A stretch of 64,000 bases of DNA from Symbiodinium natans (lineage: Eukaryota > Sar > Dinophyceae > Suessiales > Symbiodiniaceae), in contig CAJNDS010002189.1 in assembly GCA_905221605.1 (NCBI GenBank), forward strand, positions 471,472 to 535,471, in the 5' to 3' direction. This document shows, piece by piece, positions 27,001 to 33,000 of this stretch; the first letter of the stretch is position 1, and the number at the start of each line of letters is the position of its first letter. The notes below the pieces were generated by a model. That model did no database searches and was not told where the DNA came from. It saw nothing but the letters and a program-made list of their open reading frames with translations. The translations under genes were made by a program, and so were the position numbers.

Positions 27001-30000
27001 CTCAACCCCTCAACCCCCTAAACCCCCAAACCCAAAACCCCCTAAGCCCCAAACCCAAAACCCCCTTGCCGCCAGGAGCCGAAGACTGCTGCCGCGGCCG
27101 CCGCGGCCGGGGCCGGCGCGGCGGCGAAGGGGCTGCCCAAGTTCAAAGCCAAGGCCAAGCCGAAGGCCGGCTTTGGTGTTGGGGGTGGTGTGGGTTTGGG
27201 GGGGTTTCGGGGTTTCGGGGTTTGGGATTAATTTTGTTGTTGTTTTTTTTTGTTGGGGGGGGGAAGGGGGCGGGGCGTTAGGGTGTGTACGGATTTAATT
27301 GTTGTTGGTTTGGGGCATCTTCCGGTGCAGTGGCAGAAGATCCCATGCTCCACGATGGTGCCACATTCGATCTAGGGCTGCGTGGGTGGCAGCATGTGGC
27401 GTGTACCGGGCTGGGAAAGAATCCAGCGAGTCTGACCCTCAGCCCTAAAAGTTTTTTCCGTTAGTGACCATCGCCTGAAGGCTGCATTCTGGTGGATAGC
27501 GTGTGCTTTGTATGGTTTTGGACATTGGGCCTGATGTCCTGTCAGGCGCGAGCCGATGATGAAGAAAGCTACAGCTACAGTGACTGACAGGGCAACCCAC
27601 TTGTGATTATTATGATTGTTATTGTGATGAATGGGCTGATTGTGCTAGTGTGATATTTTCGGTTTTTCTGTGTTGCTTATCAAGAAGGACGATACCAGAA
27701 AGTGCCTGGGAGCTCTGCCAGTCGTCCTGAGCAATGTCGGCCTTGGTGAAACCCTCTAAATCCTAAACCCCAAACCCTAGACTTCGAACTCTCTGAGGTG
27801 TGGCGAAGCTCTCCCAGCAGAAATAGGGGTGCCATACCTGGAGTCAACCTAAGCAAGGAGGCCTACTTAGCGCTCATAAGGTCTAGGGTCTATAGGGTTT
27901 AAGGTTTAAGGACTGAATGTGGGTGTTTGTGTACAGCCAAAGCCTATACGGGCTTCAAAGAGGGTTCATTGGGGTGTAGGGCCTTATAAAGGGTTCGGGA
28001 TTGGTTTTGTACAGTGTTTAAGATTTGGGGTTCGATATAGGGCTTAAGCTGGATTTGTTCAGGCTCCACGCTCGTGCCTTTGCATCGGGTTGTGCTGTTG
28101 TTGGGTCGAAGGCTTTGGGGCCTGAAGGCCTCAAGACCCAAAAAGCCCTAAGCCCTATAACCCCTAAGCCCCTATGTAAACCCTATAGACCCCTAAACCC
28201 TACACCCGCAAGCCCCTAAGCCCCTAAGCCCCTAAACCCCCCAAGCCCTAAACCTCTCTAAACCCCTATAAACCCCTGTATACCCCAAGTATCCCTAAAC
28301 CCTAAACCCTAAACCCTAATTATCCCTAAACCCTACACCCTAAATATCCCTAAACCCCAAACCCTAAATATCCCCCCCCCCCCCCCCCCCTAAACCTCCT
28401 TTCCGAAGCCGTGCTCCCATAGCACAGCCCGGGCCTTGGTGCTTGCCATTTGCGACTGCGCAGCTTCGCCCGATATCGCGCCCGGAAAAGGGTTGAGGGG
28501 TTTTTGGGGCCCCGAAACCCTAAACCCCAAACCCCAAACCCTAAACCCTAAACCCTCAACCCTAAACCCTAAACCCGAAACCCTAAACCCTAAACCCTAC
28601 CAGTCCGGGGACCTAGCAGCTTGCCGAAATCTTGAGACTCTGCAACCGCAACGCCGGATTCCTAAAAAGCCCCAGCGCAAGCTTGATGCCGCTCCGCCAT
28701 CGACACACATCCTCCCAAAGCCAACGACCCTTCCTCAGCGCAAGCAACATCATACGTTTTGCGCACTACGGCCTAAGCCCCGAACTCTACCAAGAGCGAC
28801 ACGCTGAAAGGGAGAGAGCGATTTGAATAATTCAGGCGCAGGTCCCGCATATGCAGGTTACCCTGGAGACCAAGCTCAGGCCTAAACCCCTTTGAACCCC
28901 AAACGCTAAACCCTCTGAACCCGAAGCCCTAGAGCCCGAAACCCTAAACCCTAAACCCGAGCCTCTCCATCTGCCAAGGCGCGTCCTTCTCTTCCATCCA
29001 AGGCCCACTTGCCTTAGGGTTTGCAGGGCTTAGGGTTTTCAAGGTTTGCGGTTTGGGGTTCAGGGTTAAGGGTTTTTGGGTTGAGGGTTTATGGTTTCGG
29101 GTTTGGGGTTTGGGGTTTAGGGTTTGGAGCCTTTGCCCAACATAAGTTGCCTTTAAAGCCCCAAGTTAGACACCAACAACCCTAAGCCCTAAAACCTATC
29201 AGCCGCAGCAGTCGCAAAGCCAAAAGGTCTCGATCTGAAAAAAAACAAATGCCTGCCAGAGTAGCTGCCAACCCCCCCCTCCCCCTCTCCTTGATCCACT
29301 TAACCTCACTTTGTCCGGCTGAGGGGTTTAGGGTTGATGCGGCTCTCAGGGTATTAGCACGCCTCAGCCCCTGAAAAGACTCGAGAACGTAAGAACCCTG
29401 AACCCTCAAACACTGGAACCCGCCGCTCAGGCACTTCGGCTGCCTTTATCCGTGGCCGGTCCACCATCCTCAGGCACTGGATCTAGGGTTTAGGGTTTAG
29501 GGTTTAGGGTTTAGGGTTTAGGGTTTAGGGTTTAGGGTTTAGGGTTTAGGGTGTGAGACAGGAGGAAGTGCAGGCGGTGGGAGTATGGTTCAACCCTGCA
29601 GAGCTCTGACATTGAGTTATCTTTAACGACCACGAAGAAGACTTGTAAACCCTAAACCTCAAACCCAAAAAAAGCAGCAAATCAAAAGCACTGTAGAAGC
29701 CCTCAACAGGGGAGGCTCCTTTTTTGAGATGATGGCTCCTTCTGGTTTGGAACACGCTTTGGGCTGCTGGGTTCTGTTCAGGCAGGTCCGGCGCTTCCTT
29801 TTCGGTTTCGCTAGGCCGGGTTGAGGGTTCAACCTTAACCCCTAACCCGAAATCCTAAACCCGTAAACACCGAATTTCGACCTCGGTTTTTTTGTTTAAG
29901 GACGGCTTGAGAGGCGCTACTCGTAGTCCTTGTTGAGGTCGTATTATCGGGAGGCAAAAGCCATGAAGCTGTAGGCAAATGCAACGCTGGGAAGACCATA

Positions 30001-33000
30001 CTGAAGCTTGTATACACCTCAATCATTCTATGCCCTCAGCCATTTGCGTCCCCAAGCCCGAACATCGAATGCTGCTTGCAGGACCGGCAGAGCCGCGTGG
30101 ATTTCGATTCTCCGGACACCGCCTGCGCATGCGCGGTAACTAGCAGATTGCTGCTCGAGGGGCAAGGTTGATAGTTATGTGGCAGTGATGTGGATTTCAG
30201 CATATTGCTCCGCGCGCGTGCATCTCCACCCTAAACCCTAAACCCTTTTGAGACACCCTACACATAAGGCTCCCTAGACCCTGAAACCTAAACCCTAAAC
30301 CCAAACCCTCAGCCGGCGCAAACGCCCTGGACTCCCGAATACCATCTCCTTGGGTTGTTCGGAAAAAAGGAGACTCCTGTTGGGGAACATAGGGAGCATA
30401 TTAGGGACAGAAAAAAGAAAAGTCTAAACCTGAAGCCCTTTACATGCAACCCCAGACCCTAAACCAGAACCCAAAAAAAATGCCTGAAGCCCGGCTAACC
30501 ACACAAACCCTGAAAACCCTGAAACCCCAAAACGATTACCCTAAGTCCCTAGAAAGGAGGTACTGTAAGGCCCAAGTATTCCCTATTCAGGTAAATGGAC
30601 CCTTAGGGATACGAGGGGGGAGTAGCCCTAAACCCTAAACCCTAAGCCCTAAACCCTAAACCCTAAACCCTAAGCCCCAGAGCAGAATACAGGGGGGTTT
30701 ACTAGGGAAACCCGTGAGCCTTTGCAGGACTTGGCAGCCTTCCCTCGTTTCCAGGAGCTGCGCGGCCAAGCGCTGGAGGAGGGATTTTGTTTTCGTTTTT
30801 TGTGGGTTTATTGTTTAAGGTTTAGGGTTTAGGGTTTAGGTTTTAGGTTTTAGGGTTTAGGGTTTAGGGTTTAGGGTTTAGGGATTGGGGTAGGGGGCTA
30901 GCGGCGGGAGGAGGGAGAGGGGCTTCGGGGCTTGGGGTTTTGGGGTTTTGCTTGGGGCTTTGGGGTTCTGAGATTTTGGGGTTTTGGGTTTTTCGGGTAC
31001 AGAGGCGTTCAATTTGGTTCGCTTTGCTGCTTCGCCGCTTCTCCAGCACAGCTTAAGGGAAGGTTGCCTGGGTAGGTTGCTCAAACCCTAAACCCCAAAC
31101 CCTAAACCCTAAACCCCATTGTGAGATGAAGAGCTATTATTCCCCACGTGCAAGCATGGACAGAGGGAGTCAGCTGTATGCTCCTCATGGAGTCCTGTTC
31201 CGCAAGCTGCAGGGCCACGATAGGACCACGGCAACGCGCATTGCGCTATCCCAGCTCAACGGCACTGCACGCTGAAAGTCACAAGAAGCTAACTGCAGCC
31301 CCATAACGCGCCCTTGCCATAAACCCGAAACCCTAAACCCCAAACCCCCTAAACCCTAAACCCTAAACCCTAAACCTCTCAACATTCGCCAAGTCACAGG
31401 TAATCCTCGGCCCCGGAGACGTCCTGTCCGCACCTCAGCCAAGCTGGGCACATTTGAGTCTGAATCCCATCAATCATGGGTTTAGGGTTAAGGGTTTAGG
31501 GTTTAGGGTTCTGAATCCGGTTCCCCTGCTACCCCCGTTTATACTACCCCCCCCCCCCCCCCCTCCTAGGCCCTAGGCTCCCCCCAGAATTTCAGGCTTC
31601 TTAGGGGAGGCCTAATCCTTGACTCGAGCGCCTCCTGCACAAGTCTTAGAGCCACCAGGCCCTGTACGAGCAGGGTTTAGGGTTTCGGGTTTCGGGTTTC
31701 GGGTTCAGGGGTTTAGGGTTTAGGGTTTTGGCACCATGCAGCATTTGCAAGACGTGTCGAACTTCGCAGCGTTGTGCGGCCATGACAGAACCGGAGCAAG
31801 TTTGGGGGCGGCGGGGGGGGGGGGGGGGGGGGGGGGGGTGGTGGGGGGGTTGGCAATCGCGAGGCATCTTCCACCTGGCTGGTGGCATCACATTGAGATG
31901 TTGCCCTCACCGTCGGACGAGGTGGGTGCTGGCCTTCTTGGCGGAATGGGGGGTGGGGGGGGGGGGTGGGGGTGCGTTTCAGGCGCTGTAATGAGAACAG
32001 CACAAACAGCGCGCCTCGCTCTCTGAAAACATCACGAAACGTTCAGACCAACCCTCAACACATGATAACCATTCCTGCCCCGCAGATTCCCATATCCACC
32101 CCCAGCTTAGCTAAGCTACCTGCGGTCTGATGTCCGCGTATGTCCACGCATGTTGAATCTTGAATTTGTTCTCCCTGGGTTCGAAGGTCAATGTGCAGGC
32201 ACAGATTGCACAGTCACATGATGTGGCTGGGGGCTGCTGAACCTGGAATCCCATCTTAAAGCTCAAAGGTAGTTCTTGCGGTGTAGCGCTGAAATTCTTG
32301 TCTCAGAGAGCTTCTACGCGCACCCGGAGCTACAGTTGAGCCTCTATTTGTTTGCCATGAACAGCCTTGCCCTTCTCAACCTCGCCCTGCTGGCAGGTTG
32401 TCAGCATCAACTTCTGGTACCCCCCACCGACGTGGTTCCGCGGCAACCTTGCGCAGGGTGAGATTGACTGGGACAGGCAGGACGTGCCTAAGCATGCTCC
32501 TGCGATGTCAGCCATAGACAGCAGGGGGGGGGGGGCACGCATAATTAGAATGGGGGGTGTTGGGTCTGTTTTTGGTTGTTATAGTATACTTCTAAAGGGA
32601 CCATAAGGTCTTTTCTTAGTATCTATGTCCCATTGTAGGGTTCACTTTGCCAGCTTGCAGAGGCCGCTCTATGGCGTCCGACGGATGCTGTTCCAGAGGT
32701 GCGTAGAGGCGAGAGTACACAACTGCAGCGGTATGTTTCATTTGTGTTATTGTGCTTGGTTAGCTAGGAGTATTCTTGTTTGTATGCAATGGTTCTAAGG
32801 AGAGTAAAGGTTTTTGTCCTTTTTAACATTCAGCCTCTGCCTGCGTGTTCCTTCTCAGCTTGCCTTTCTTCTGACCCTTCCGCAAATTGCTGGCTCAGCC
32901 CTAAAAGCAAAACCCTCCCTGAAAATTAGCTATTGCGATCCAACGCCACGCCTACAGTCATGAACCCCAAAACAGGCCCCTGCATTGGTAAATCCCCCCC

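Larger units (their letters stand above)
21003..30060. other. long repeat-rich stretch between FIH exons
   Basis: If the FIH gene is continuous, this is a roughly 9-kb intron. It holds many TTTAGGG/CCCTAAA blocks, family D, F and G elements and a 20-bp tandem array. It also contains several exon-like segments, listed separately where I could support them, that do not look like FIH. They could be missed FIH insert exons, a nested gene, or decayed exons. Confidence 0.4.
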
